A stretch of 12,064 nucleotides of DNA from the NCBI GenBank assembly GCA_938028845.1, contig CALIZJ010000107.1, positions 1-12,064 on the forward strand. The letters are read 5' to 3'. How positions within the stretch are numbered: position 1 is the stretch's first letter; every line of letters starts with the position of its first letter. Under the pieces are notes generated by a model, which saw nothing but the letters and a program-made list of their open reading frames with translations, was not told where the DNA came from and did not search any database. Source of the stretch: an uncultured Blautia sp. (GTDB taxonomy: Bacteria; Bacillota; Clostridia; Lachnospirales; Lachnospiraceae). Shown in pieces: positions 5,007 to 12,064 of this stretch. The position numbers were made by a program, and so were the translations under genes.

Positions 5007-5912
5007 ATGGGGAAAACAGCATTTATTTTTCCGGGCCAGGGTGCACAGTATGCTGGAATGGGAAAAGATTTTTACGAACAGATCCCGGCTTGCGCACAGG
5101 TTATCGACACGGCGTCAAAAGTAACGGGGCTGGACATAAAAGCATTATGTTTTGAAGAGGATCCCAGATTACATATCACAGAGTATACCCAGGTAGCTAT
5201 GCTGGCTGTGGAGGCTGCGATTTTAAAGGCAGTAGAGGAAAAAGGCGTACATTCTCAGGTGAATGCAGGGCTGAGCCTGGGAGAATATGGGGCGCTGATC
5301 GCCTCAGGCGTCATGTCTATAGAGGATGCTTTTTTTGTAGTGCGCAAGAGAGGAATCTTTATGCAGGAGGCCGTTCCGGTGGGGGGAGCCATGGCTGCAG
5401 TGATCGGCACGGACGCAGGATTGATCGAAGAAGTATGTGAGCGTACCCAGGGTATTGTTTCTATTGCAAACTATAACTGTCCGGGACAGATTGTCATTAC
5501 CGGAGAGGAAGAGGCAGTAAAGAAAGCAGGAGAATCCTTAAAAGAGGCTGGAGCCAGAAGGATCGTACCTTTAAAGGTGAGCGGGCCGTTCCATTCAGCC
5601 ATGCTTAAAGGCGCAGGGGAAAAGCTTGGAGAAGTCCTGAAAGAGATTGCCCTGAAAGAGATTGCTGTTCCCTATATGACCAATGTTACCGGGGAAGCGG
5701 TTACTGATGTGACACAGGTTAAGGATCTTCTTATCAGACAGGTATCCTCTTCTGTGAGATGGCAGCAGTGTGTGGAGCAAATGATACGGGACGGCGTGGA
5801 TACTTTCATAGAGATCGGACCAGGAAGAACCCTGACCGGCTTTTTAAGAAAGATCGACCGGAACGTAAAAGGAATAAATATTGAAAAAATAGAAGATTTG
5901 GAAAAACTTTAA
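5007..5912 (+). CDS. fabD: Malonyl-CoA:ACP transacylase
   Basis: A 301-residue cytoplasmic enzyme that moves malonyl from CoA to acyl carrier protein, supplying the elongation unit of FAS II. The acyltransferase fold is marked by FPGQGAQ (residues 8-14), the nucleophile Ser90 in AGLSLGEYGAL, Arg115 (carboxylate binding) in RKRGIFMQEA, and the catalytic His196 in GPFHSAML. The residue before the nucleophile is Leu (GLSLGEY) where E. coli has His (GHSLGEY); the catalytic residues are intact. Length is close to E. coli FabD (309). AGGAG lies 6 bases before the ATG. It is the first gene after the acpP terminator and heads a run of seven closely spaced genes. Confidence 0.97.
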   Translation: MGKTAFIFPGQGAQYAGMGKDFYEQIPACAQVIDTASKVTGLDIKALCFEEDPRLHITEYTQVAMLAVEAAILKAVEEKGVHSQVNAGLSLGEYGALIASGVMSIEDAFFVVRKRGIFMQEAVPVGGAMAAVIGTDAGLIEEVCERTQGIVSIANYNCPGQIVITGEEEAVKKAGESLKEAGARRIVPLKVSGPFHSAMLKGAGEKLGEVLKEIALKEIAVPYMTNVTGEAVTDVTQVKDLLIRQVSSSVRWQQCVEQMIRDGVDTFIEIGPGRTLTGFLRKIDRNVKGINIEKIEDLEKL

Positions 5913-5955
5913 CAATTAAGCAGACGCCAATAAGGCAGAAAAGGAGCAGTAAGCT

Positions 5956-6696
5956 ATGTTAAATGGAAAGGTAGCCCTTGTGACAGGCGCAAGCCGGGGA
6001 ATCGGCAGAGAGATCGCCATGACCCTTGCAGCAGAAGGGGCGACAGTCATCATAAATTATAACGGTTCCGAAAAAAGAGCCCAGGAAGTAAAAAATGCCA
6101 TTGAGGAAAAGGGAGGAAGCGCTTCCCTTTATCAGTGTAATGTAAGCGATTTTCAGGCATGTGAGGAAATGGTAAAGAATCTGGTAAAAGAATTCGGTCA
6201 TGTGGATATTCTGGTAAATAATGCAGGGATCACAAAAGACAATCTTATCATGAAAATGAAAGAAGAAGATTTCGATGCAGTGATCAATATCAACCTGAAA
6301 GGAACCTTTAATACCATCCGTCATCTTTCCCGTCAGATGTTAAAACAGAGAAGCGGAAAGATCATCAACATTTCTTCTGTTTCCGGCATTATGGGAAATG
6401 CAGGGCAGGCAAACTACGCTGCGTCAAAGGCAGGGGTGATCGGCCTTACAAAAACTATGGCCAGAGAGCTTGCAAGCAGAGGAATTACCGTAAATGCTGT
6501 TGCACCGGGATTTGTGGATACAGAGATGACAGAAGTGCTTTCCGATGAGGTAAAGGAAGCAGCATGTAAAATGATCCCTCTTGGGAAATTCGGAAAGCCG
6601 TCCGATATTGCAAACATGGTAGCCTTTCTCGCTTCCGAAAAGGCGGACTATATTACAGGCCAGGTTTTTTCCGTAGACGGCGGAATGAATATGTAG
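5956..6696 (+). CDS. fabG: 3-oxoacyl-ACP reductase
   Basis: A 246-residue short-chain dehydrogenase that reduces 3-ketoacyl-ACP to 3-hydroxyacyl-ACP with NADPH, the first reduction of the FAS II cycle. The Rossmann cofactor motif GASRGIG (residues 11-17), NNAG (88-91), and the catalytic Ser141, Tyr154 and Lys158 (SSVSGIMGNAGQANYAASK) are all present, as is the PGFVDTEM segment. The C-terminus GQVFSVDGGMNM is the usual FabG end. The length equals the family norm. AAGGAG lies 9 bases before the ATG, 43 bases after fabD, with nothing notable in the gap. Confidence 0.97.
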   Translation: MLNGKVALVTGASRGIGREIAMTLAAEGATVIINYNGSEKRAQEVKNAIEEKGGSASLYQCNVSDFQACEEMVKNLVKEFGHVDILVNNAGITKDNLIMKMKEEDFDAVININLKGTFNTIRHLSRQMLKQRSGKIINISSVSGIMGNAGQANYAASKAGVIGLTKTMARELASRGITVNAVAPGFVDTEMTEVLSDEVKEAACKMIPLGKFGKPSDIANMVAFLASEKADYITGQVFSVDGGMNM

Positions 6697-6706
6697 GAGG
6701 AAGAAA

Positions 6707-7942
6707 ATGAAGAGAGTAGTTGTGACAGGAATGGGCGCAGTTACCCCCATCGGTCTTAATGTAAATGAGTATTGGAACAGCTTAAAAGAAGGCAAAACTG
6801 GTTTCGGAGAAGTGACTTATTTCGATACCACAGAGTATAAGGCACATCTTGCGGCTGAGTTAAAAGGCTTTGACGCAAAGAATTATATGGATTTTAAAGC
6901 GGCAAAAAGAATGGCCGCTTTCAGCCAGTATGCAGTGGCAGCCACAAAGGAAGCTCTGGAAGCTTCCGGGCTTGATATGGAAAAAGAAGATCCTTTCCGG
7001 GTAGGCTGCAGCGTGGGAAGCGGAATCGGAAGCCTTCAGGTGGTAGAACAGGAAACGAAAAAGCTTGCAGAAAAAGGACCAAAGAGAGTGAATCCGCTTA
7101 TGGTTCCTCTTATGATCTCGAATATGGCTGCAGGAAATGTGTCTATCCAGTTTGGGCTTCGGGGAAAAAATATCAATGTAGTTACCGCTTGTGCCACAGG
7201 TACCCACAGCATTGGAGAGGCTTACAGAAGTATCCAGTGCGGAGATGCAGATGTTATGGTGGCCGGGGGAACAGAGGCTGCCATCACTCCTGTAGGATTG
7301 GCGGGCTTTTCCGCGCTGACCGCTTTATCTACATCCACGGATCCAAAACGCTGCTCTATTCCTTTTGATAAGGAAAGGGATGGCTTTGTTATGGGAGAAG
7401 GAGCCGGAATCGTAATCCTTGAGGAACTGGAACATGCCCGGGCAAGAGGAGCGAAGATCTTAGCTGAAGTGGTGGGCTACGGAGCAACTGCTGACGCATA
7501 TCATATTACTTCCCCTATTGAGGATGGAAGCGGCGCGGCAAAGGCTATGGAATACGCAGTCAGGGAAGCAGGCGTTTCCCTGGATGAGATTTATTACATC
7601 AATGCCCACGGCACAAGCACCCATCATAACGATCTGTTTGAGACCATTGCCATTAAGAATGTATTCGGAGAACATGCAAAGGAGATGAAGATCAATTCCA
7701 CAAAATCTATGATCGGCCATCTCTTAGGTGCGGCAGGGGCAGTAGAGTTCATTGCCTGCGTAAAAGAACTGGAAGAAGGATTTATCCATGAGACCGCAGG
7801 CTACCAGGTGCCGGACGAGGAATGTGACCTGGATTACGTGACCAATGGCCCGGTAAAAATGGATATCCGCTATGCCCTGAGCAATTCCCTGGGCTTTGGA
7901 GGCCATAATGCCTCCCTGCTTGTAAAAAAGTTTGAAGAGTAA
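6707..7942 (+). CDS. fabF: 3-oxoacyl-ACP synthase II (beta-ketoacyl-ACP synthase)
   Basis: A 411-residue thiolase-fold condensing enzyme that joins malonyl-ACP to acyl-ACP and elongates the chain by two carbons. The Cys-His-His catalytic set is Cys162 (VVTACATGTHSIG), His301 (NAHGTSTHHND) and His338 (SMIGHLLGAAG), with the conserved Lys333 before the last. After the first catalytic His the sequence reads GTSTHHND where many FabF have GTSTPLND. It is the only ketosynthase in the window: no fabH (initiation) and no fabB. The AGGAGG binding site begins inside the fabG stop codon, 6 bases from the ATG, showing tight coupling to fabG. Confidence 0.97.
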   Translation: MKRVVVTGMGAVTPIGLNVNEYWNSLKEGKTGFGEVTYFDTTEYKAHLAAELKGFDAKNYMDFKAAKRMAAFSQYAVAATKEALEASGLDMEKEDPFRVGCSVGSGIGSLQVVEQETKKLAEKGPKRVNPLMVPLMISNMAAGNVSIQFGLRGKNINVVTACATGTHSIGEAYRSIQCGDADVMVAGGTEAAITPVGLAGFSALTALSTSTDPKRCSIPFDKERDGFVMGEGAGIVILEELEHARARGAKILAEVVGYGATADAYHITSPIEDGSGAAKAMEYAVREAGVSLDEIYYINAHGTSTHHNDLFETIAIKNVFGEHAKEMKINSTKSMIGHLLGAAGAVEFIACVKELEEGFIHETAGYQVPDEECDLDYVTNGPVKMDIRYALSNSLGFGGHNASLLVKKFEE

Positions 7943-7952
7943 GGAGTATCTC

Positions 7953-8420
7953 ATGGAATTTGAAAAATTAATAGAACTGATCCATGCGGTCAGCGATTCG
8001 AATCTGACAGAGTTTCATTTAAAAGACGGAGAATGGCAGTTGGATCTGTCCACAAATAAAGTGCAGGAAACAAAGACGGTAGTGGTAAAAGAAGCAGAAG
8101 TACCTGTGAACCTTTCCCAGGCAGTTTTGCCAAAGGAAAGTGAAGTCTTAAGTCCGGCAGCGGAGAGTGTACAGGCGCAGCCGTCAGGAAATGAAGTGAA
8201 ATCGCCCTTAGTAGGTACCTTTTACAGCGCCTCATCACCGGATGCAGAGCCGTTCGTTAAGGTAGGGGACACTGTGAAAAAGGGGCAGGTTCTTGGCATT
8301 GTAGAAGCTATGAAACTGATGAATGAGATTGAATCAGAATTTGACGGTACAGTAAAAGCGATACTTGTAGAAAACGAACAGATGGTGGAATATGGACAGC
8401 CATTGTTTATCATAGGATAG
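7953..8420 (+). CDS. accB: Biotin carboxyl carrier protein of acetyl-CoA carboxylase
   Basis: A 155-residue carrier subunit of acetyl-CoA carboxylase. Biotin is attached by a ligase to Lys121 in VEAMKLMNEI and swings between biotin carboxylase and the carboxyltransferase. Layout: an N-terminal structured segment (about 1-35), a Pro/Ala/Ser/Gln-rich flexible linker (about 40-80), and the biotinyl domain (about 82-155) beginning KSPLVGTFYSASSPDAEPFV. I chose ATG at 7953 (MEFEKLIELI), with AAGGAG 6 bases upstream; that site overlaps the fabF stop. An in-frame ATG seven codons earlier would start inside fabF and lacks a binding site. The gap to fabF is 10 bases. Confidence 0.96.
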   Translation: MEFEKLIELIHAVSDSNLTEFHLKDGEWQLDLSTNKVQETKTVVVKEAEVPVNLSQAVLPKESEVLSPAAESVQAQPSGNEVKSPLVGTFYSASSPDAEPFVKVGDTVKKGQVLGIVEAMKLMNEIESEFDGTVKAILVENEQMVEYGQPLFIIG

Positions 8421-8430
8421 GAGCAGGATT

Positions 8431-8862
8431 ATGAAGCTTACCACAAAGGAGATCATGGAAATTATCCCACACAGACAGCCATTTTTGCTGATCGATACCA
8501 TTGAGGATTTTACTCCGGGTGTCAGTGCAGTGGGAAAAAAATGCGTTTCTTATAATGAGCCGTTTTTCGGAGGGCATTTCCCGGGCGAGCCGGTTATGCC
8601 GGGCGTTTTGATCATCGAGGCTCTTGCACAGGTAGGAGCGGTCGCTATTTTAAGCAAACCGGAAAATAAAGGAAAGATTGCTTTCTTTGGTGCGATCAAT
8701 AATGCAAAATTTAAAAATAAGGTAGTGCCGGGAGATGTACTCACCCTGGAAGTAGAGATCATCAAAGCGAAAGGCCCTATCGGCGTGGGAAAGGCCAGGG
8801 CAGTAAACCAGGATGGAAAAGTAGCCGCCATGGCAGAGCTTACCTTCGCAGTAGGCGACTGA
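8431..8862 (+). CDS. fabZ: 3-hydroxyacyl-ACP dehydratase
   Basis: A 143-residue hot-dog-fold enzyme that removes water from 3-hydroxyacyl-ACP to give trans-2-enoyl-ACP. The catalytic pair is His49 (FFGGHFPGEPVMPGV) and Glu63 (IIEALAQVGA); the N-terminal IPHRQPFLLID is also standard. It is the only dehydratase here: there is no fabA, so the sequence does not show how unsaturated fatty acids would be made. AGGAG overlaps the accB stop and lies 7 bases before the ATG; the gap to accB is 10 bases. Confidence 0.97.
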   Translation: MKLTTKEIMEIIPHRQPFLLIDTIEDFTPGVSAVGKKCVSYNEPFFGGHFPGEPVMPGVLIIEALAQVGAVAILSKPENKGKIAFFGAINNAKFKNKVVPGDVLTLEVEIIKAKGPIGVGKARAVNQDGKVAAMAELTFAVGD

Positions 8863-8875
8863 CAGGAGTGAGAAG

Positions 8876-10222
8876 ATGTTTAGTAAAATATTAATTGCAA
8901 ACAGAGGAGAGATCGCAGTCAGGATCATCCGTGCCTGCAGGGAAATGGGGATCCGTACAGTGGCCGTGTATTCAGAGGCGGACAGGGAAGCTCTTCATAC
9001 ACAGCTTGCCGACGAGGCTGTTTGTATCGGAAAAGCGGCGTCAAAAGACAGTTATCTGAATATGGAGCGTATTTTAAGCGCGACCATCGCCACAAAGGCG
9101 GAGGCGATCCATCCGGGATTTGGCTTTTTATCGGAGAACAGCCGTTTTGTAGAAATGTGTGAGAAGTGCAATGTGACTTTCATCGGGCCCAGCGCACAGC
9201 TTATCGCAAAAATGGGAAATAAATCAGAAGCAAAAAATACCATGCGTAAAGCAGGCGTTCCGGTAGTCCCAGGGACGAAAGAGCCCATCTACACAACCAA
9301 TGAAGCAAAAAAAGCGGCGAAAGCCATCGGCTATCCGGTTATGATCAAGGCATCTTCCGGAGGCGGCGGAAAAGGAATGCGCATTGCAAGAAATGAAAAG
9401 GAGCTGACCTCCCATTTTATCACCGCACAGCAGGAATCTATCCATGCTTTTGGGGATGACACCATGTATATTGAAAAATATGTAGAGTGCCCCCGCCATG
9501 TGGAGGTGCAGATCATTGCAGATAAATTCGGAAATGTGGTGCACTTGGGAGAGCGTGACTGCTCCATTCAGAGAAGGCACCAGAAAATGATAGAAGAATC
9601 CCCCTGTACGGCCCTTTCTGATAAGCTTAGAAAGAAGATGGGTGCCACGGCAGTACGGGCTGCAAAGGCAGTAGGATACGAAAATGCGGGGACCATTGAG
9701 TTCCTTTTAGATAAATCCGGCGAGTTCTATTTTATGGAGATGAATACCAGAATTCAGGTAGAACACCCGGTTTCTGAGTTTGTTTCAGGGGTGGATCTGG
9801 TGAAAGAGCAGATCCGTGTGGCTGCGGGAGAGCGCTTAAGTGTACAGCAAAAGGACATTGAGCTTAAAGGCCATGCCATTGAATGTAGGATCAATGCAGA
9901 AGATCCGGATCATAATTTTATGCCCTGCCCCGGAACCATTACCTCTTTGCATCTGCCGGGAGGAAACGGGGTGCGCATGGATACTGCAGTATATGCAGGG
10001 TACACCATCCCGCCATATTATGATTCCATGATCGTGAAGGTGATCGTATATGACAGGGACAGAGAAAGCGCCATCCGGAAAATGATCAGCACCCTTGGGG
10101 AAGTGGTCATCGAAGGCGTTAAGACAAACATTGATTTTCAGTACGATCTGTTAAACCAGCCGGATTTTCAGTCTGGAAATATCACTACAGATTTTATACC
10201 GCAGCATTATGAAAATATGTAA
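8876..10222 (+). CDS. accC: Biotin carboxylase subunit of acetyl-CoA carboxylase
   Basis: A 448-residue ATP-grasp enzyme that carboxylates the biotin on AccB with bicarbonate and ATP. Domains in order: N-terminal biotin carboxylase fold (about 1-110, beginning FSKILIANRGEIAVRIIRA), ATP-grasp with the glycine-rich lid KASSGGGGKGMR (158-169), and the C-terminal domain from about 335. EMNTRIQVEHPVSE places Arg292 and Glu296 at the same positions as in the E. coli enzyme. Length matches E. coli AccC (449). AGGAG lies 7 bases before the ATG, 13 bases after fabZ. It is a free-standing subunit, not fused to the carrier. Confidence 0.97.
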   Translation: MFSKILIANRGEIAVRIIRACREMGIRTVAVYSEADREALHTQLADEAVCIGKAASKDSYLNMERILSATIATKAEAIHPGFGFLSENSRFVEMCEKCNVTFIGPSAQLIAKMGNKSEAKNTMRKAGVPVVPGTKEPIYTTNEAKKAAKAIGYPVMIKASSGGGGKGMRIARNEKELTSHFITAQQESIHAFGDDTMYIEKYVECPRHVEVQIIADKFGNVVHLGERDCSIQRRHQKMIEESPCTALSDKLRKKMGATAVRAAKAVGYENAGTIEFLLDKSGEFYFMEMNTRIQVEHPVSEFVSGVDLVKEQIRVAAGERLSVQQKDIELKGHAIECRINAEDPDHNFMPCPGTITSLHLPGGNGVRMDTAVYAGYTIPPYYDSMIVKVIVYDRDRESAIRKMISTLGEVVIEGVKTNIDFQYDLLNQPDFQSGNITTDFIPQHYENM

Positions 10223-10263
10223 GACAAATGACGGCTGTATGCTTCTGGGAGAGGAGAAAAACT

Positions 10264-11973
10264 ATGGCTGATTTGAAAAGATTTTTTAAAAAGACAGCCC
10301 AGAAGGAAGAACCTTCCAAGGCGCCTGAAGTCCCGAAAGGACTTTGGGTGAAATGCCCCAAATGTGGGGAGATGGCATATAAAGAAGACGTAGTCAGCCA
10401 CTCCTATGTCTGTCCGAAATGCGGAGGCTATTTCAGGATCAAGGCAAAGACACGGATCAGGCAGGTAGTGGATGAAGGAAGCTTTACTGAATGGTTTCGC
10501 GGGATAGAAAATTCCAATCCTTTAAATTATCCGGACTATCCGGAAAAGGTAAAAGAGCTTCAGGAAAAGACACACTTAGATGAGGCGATTCTTATAGGTG
10601 AAGGGAAGATCCAGGGAAACGATGCAGTAATCGGCGTAATGGATGCCCGTTTTTTGATGGCAAGTATGGGCTATGTGGTGGGAGAAAAGATCACAAGAGC
10701 CTTTGAAGAGGCAGAAAAAAGACGGCTGCCGGTTATTTTGTTCTGCTGCTCCGGGGGCGCCAGGATGCAGGAGGGAATGGTTTCACTGATGCAGATGGCG
10801 AAGACCTCTGCCGCTGTGAAACGTCATAGTAAGGCAGGGCTTCTCTATGTATCTGTGCTTACAGATCCTACCACCGGCGGAGTGACAGCGAGCTTTGCCA
10901 TGCTTGGAGATATCATTTTGGCAGAGCCGGGAGCGCTGATCGGGTTTGCAGGACCGCGGGTCATCCAGCAGACCATAGGACAAAAACTGCCGGAAGGCTT
11001 TCAACGTTCAGAATTTCTGCTGGACCATGGAATCATCGACGGAATCGTAAAAAGAGAAGAGCTTCGGGATACACTTGGCCAGATTCTTGCCATGCATAAA
11101 GAAGGCGTTTCTTACGACAGCTTTCCACAGGAATCTTTATCCAGGGAGATTGAGACTTTTGGGAAAAAGAAAAAACCCAAAAAGGCGGAAGCCCTTACTG
11201 CATGGGACAAAGTCCTTGAGGCAAGAAAAAGTGAGCGCCCTTCAGCTTTAGATTACATTGAGCATATTTTTACGGATTTCATGGAGTTCCATGGAGACAG
11301 AAGTTTTAAAGACGACGGAGCCGTTGTAGGCGGCATTGCCTATCTGGACGGCCAGCCGGTGACGGTAGTGGGTATTCAGAAAGGAAAAAACACAAAGGAA
11401 AATATTAAGAGAAATTTCGGCATGCCTTCCCCGGAAGGATACGCCAAAGCGCTGCGCTTGATGAAACAGGCAGAAAAATTCCACCGTCCGGTGATCGCTT
11501 TTATCGATACCCCTGGGGCTTTCTGCGGTATTGAGGCGGAGGAGCACGGACAAGGCAGAGCGATCGCAAGAAATCTTCTGGAAATGTCCGACATGGAAAT
11601 CCCGATCCTTTCCATTGTGATCGGAGAGGGAGGAAGCGGAGGCGCTCTCGCCCTTGGGGTGGGAAATGAAGTGTGGATGATGGAAAACGCCACCTATACC
11701 ATACTTTCTCCGGAGGGCTTTGCCTCTATCTTATGGAAAGACAGCAAAAAAGCGCCCGAAGCAGCGGAGGCAATGAAGGTTACGGCAGCCCATTTAAAAG
11801 AGATGGGGATCATTGAACGGGTGATACCGGAAAAAACTCCTGCATGCAGGGAAAATTTAAGTGAGATATCCGAATATATGAAAATACGCATGAAAGGATT
11901 TTTGCGCGCTCAGGCTGGAAAAGAGGGAGAGACTTTTGCAGCAGAGAGATACGGCAGATTCCGCGCTATGTAA
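10264..11973 (+). CDS. accDA: Fused acetyl-CoA carboxylase carboxyltransferase, beta plus alpha subunits
   Basis: This 569-residue protein transfers the carboxyl group from biotin-AccB to acetyl-CoA, giving malonyl-CoA. Residues about 1-290 are AccD (beta): a zinc finger with Cys31, Cys34, Cys50 and Cys53 (CPKC...CPKC), then the crotonase-like domain with CCSGGARMQEG and DPTTGGVTASFAMLGD. A basic linker around 300-308 (GKKKKPKK) leads into AccA (alpha), about 311-569, with RRNFGMPSPEGYAKALRLM-like and IDTPGAF and GEGGSGGALALGVG motifs. Most of the N-terminal helical stretch of free AccA (about 80 residues in E. coli) is missing at the junction. The frame is open throughout, with no start codon or binding site at the boundary, so the fusion appears real. 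ATG at 10264 is preceded by GAGGAG at 7 bases; an in-frame start 12 codons earlier lacks a site. Confidence 0.95.
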   Translation: MADLKRFFKKTAQKEEPSKAPEVPKGLWVKCPKCGEMAYKEDVVSHSYVCPKCGGYFRIKAKTRIRQVVDEGSFTEWFRGIENSNPLNYPDYPEKVKELQEKTHLDEAILIGEGKIQGNDAVIGVMDARFLMASMGYVVGEKITRAFEEAEKRRLPVILFCCSGGARMQEGMVSLMQMAKTSAAVKRHSKAGLLYVSVLTDPTTGGVTASFAMLGDIILAEPGALIGFAGPRVIQQTIGQKLPEGFQRSEFLLDHGIIDGIVKREELRDTLGQILAMHKEGVSYDSFPQESLSREIETFGKKKKPKKAEALTAWDKVLEARKSERPSALDYIEHIFTDFMEFHGDRSFKDDGAVVGGIAYLDGQPVTVVGIQKGKNTKENIKRNFGMPSPEGYAKALRLMKQAEKFHRPVIAFIDTPGAFCGIEAEEHGQGRAIARNLLEMSDMEIPILSIVIGEGGSGGALALGVGNEVWMMENATYTILSPEGFASILWKDSKKAPEAAEAMKVTAAHLKEMGIIERVIPEKTPACRENLSEISEYMKIRMKGFLRAQAGKEGETFAAERYGRFRAM

Positions 11974-11977
11974 GAAA

Positions 11978-12021
11978 AAAGAGTACAAGCCGCCCTTAAA
12001 GGGGATTGGCTTGTACTCTTT
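11978..12021. terminator. Bidirectional terminator at the end of the FAS operon
   Basis: A 14-base perfect stem, AAAGAGTACAAGCC (11978-11991) with GGCTTGTACTCTTT (12008-12021), encloses a 16-base loop that can fold further through CCC/GGG. It starts 5 bases after the accDA stop. On the plus strand the tail is TTTGTTGTG, a weak T-tract; on the minus strand it is TTTTTTC, a stronger one. It probably serves accDA and a convergent gene to the right. Confidence 0.85.
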
Positions 12022-12064
12022 GTTGTGAAAACCTATGGACATGGGGCTTTACTTTGGTATATAA

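Noticed and set aside
10228..10263. Longer start for accDA, 12 codons upstream
   Set aside because: No ribosome binding site precedes it and the added residues do not look like AccD. GAGGAG lies 7 bases before the ATG at 10264.

Overview
The window looks like chromosomal DNA of a spore-forming, low-to-mid GC Clostridia species, most likely Lachnospiraceae. This is inferred from the AGGAGG-type ribosome binding sites, a cotJ spore-coat cluster, a type II fatty-acid synthesis (FAS II) operon in the clostridial order, and the protein sequences. It holds no mobile element, CRISPR array, tRNA or rRNA that I can see. Most of it is ordinary core-genome content; the interest lies in the regulatory DNA and in what the FAS operon lacks.

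Left part (1-2943, mainly minus strand). The first ~100 bases carry a structured tail ending in a rho-independent terminator for a plus-strand unit that starts outside the window. Then, reading on the minus strand from right to left, come a TetR-family regulator (2347-2943) with its own promoter and terminator, an MscS-type mechanosensitive channel (1441-2265), and cotJA-cotJB-cotJC (1362 down to 120). The cotJ genes are tightly packed behind a promoter resembling those read by mother-cell sporulation sigma factors.

Middle (2944-4411). A 232-base divergent intergenic region separates tetR from a plus-strand SEDS-family gene (FtsW/RodA/SpoVE type). Each has a recognisable vegetative promoter. 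A near-palindrome over the tetR -35 box is a candidate autoregulatory operator.

Right part (4412-12064, plus strand). This is the FAS II and acetyl-CoA carboxylase locus: acpP, then fabD-fabG-fabF-accB-fabZ-accC-accDA. A strong SigA-type promoter precedes acpP, and a palindrome resembling a FabT box lies across its -10 element and start site. A strong terminator follows acpP, and a second copy of the palindrome lies just beyond it, ahead of fabD. From fabD to accDA the gene gaps are 10-43 bases, so these seven genes probably form one transcript, ending at a long bidirectional terminator at 11978-12021. AccB, AccC and the carboxyltransferase make malonyl-CoA; FabD loads malonate on AcpP; FabF, FabG and FabZ carry out condensation, ketoreduction and dehydration.

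Points of note: (1) the carboxyltransferase beta and alpha subunits are fused in one 569-residue AccDA protein; (2) the enoyl-ACP reductase (fabK), the initiating ketosynthase (fabH) and the regulator (fabT), often found in this cluster in relatives, are absent here, and the acpP-fabD gap has an orphan Shine-Dalgarno-like AGGAGG that could be a deletion scar; (3) there are two FabT-like operators plus a further palindrome resembling a FapR half-site arrangement. I saw no wholly new system.
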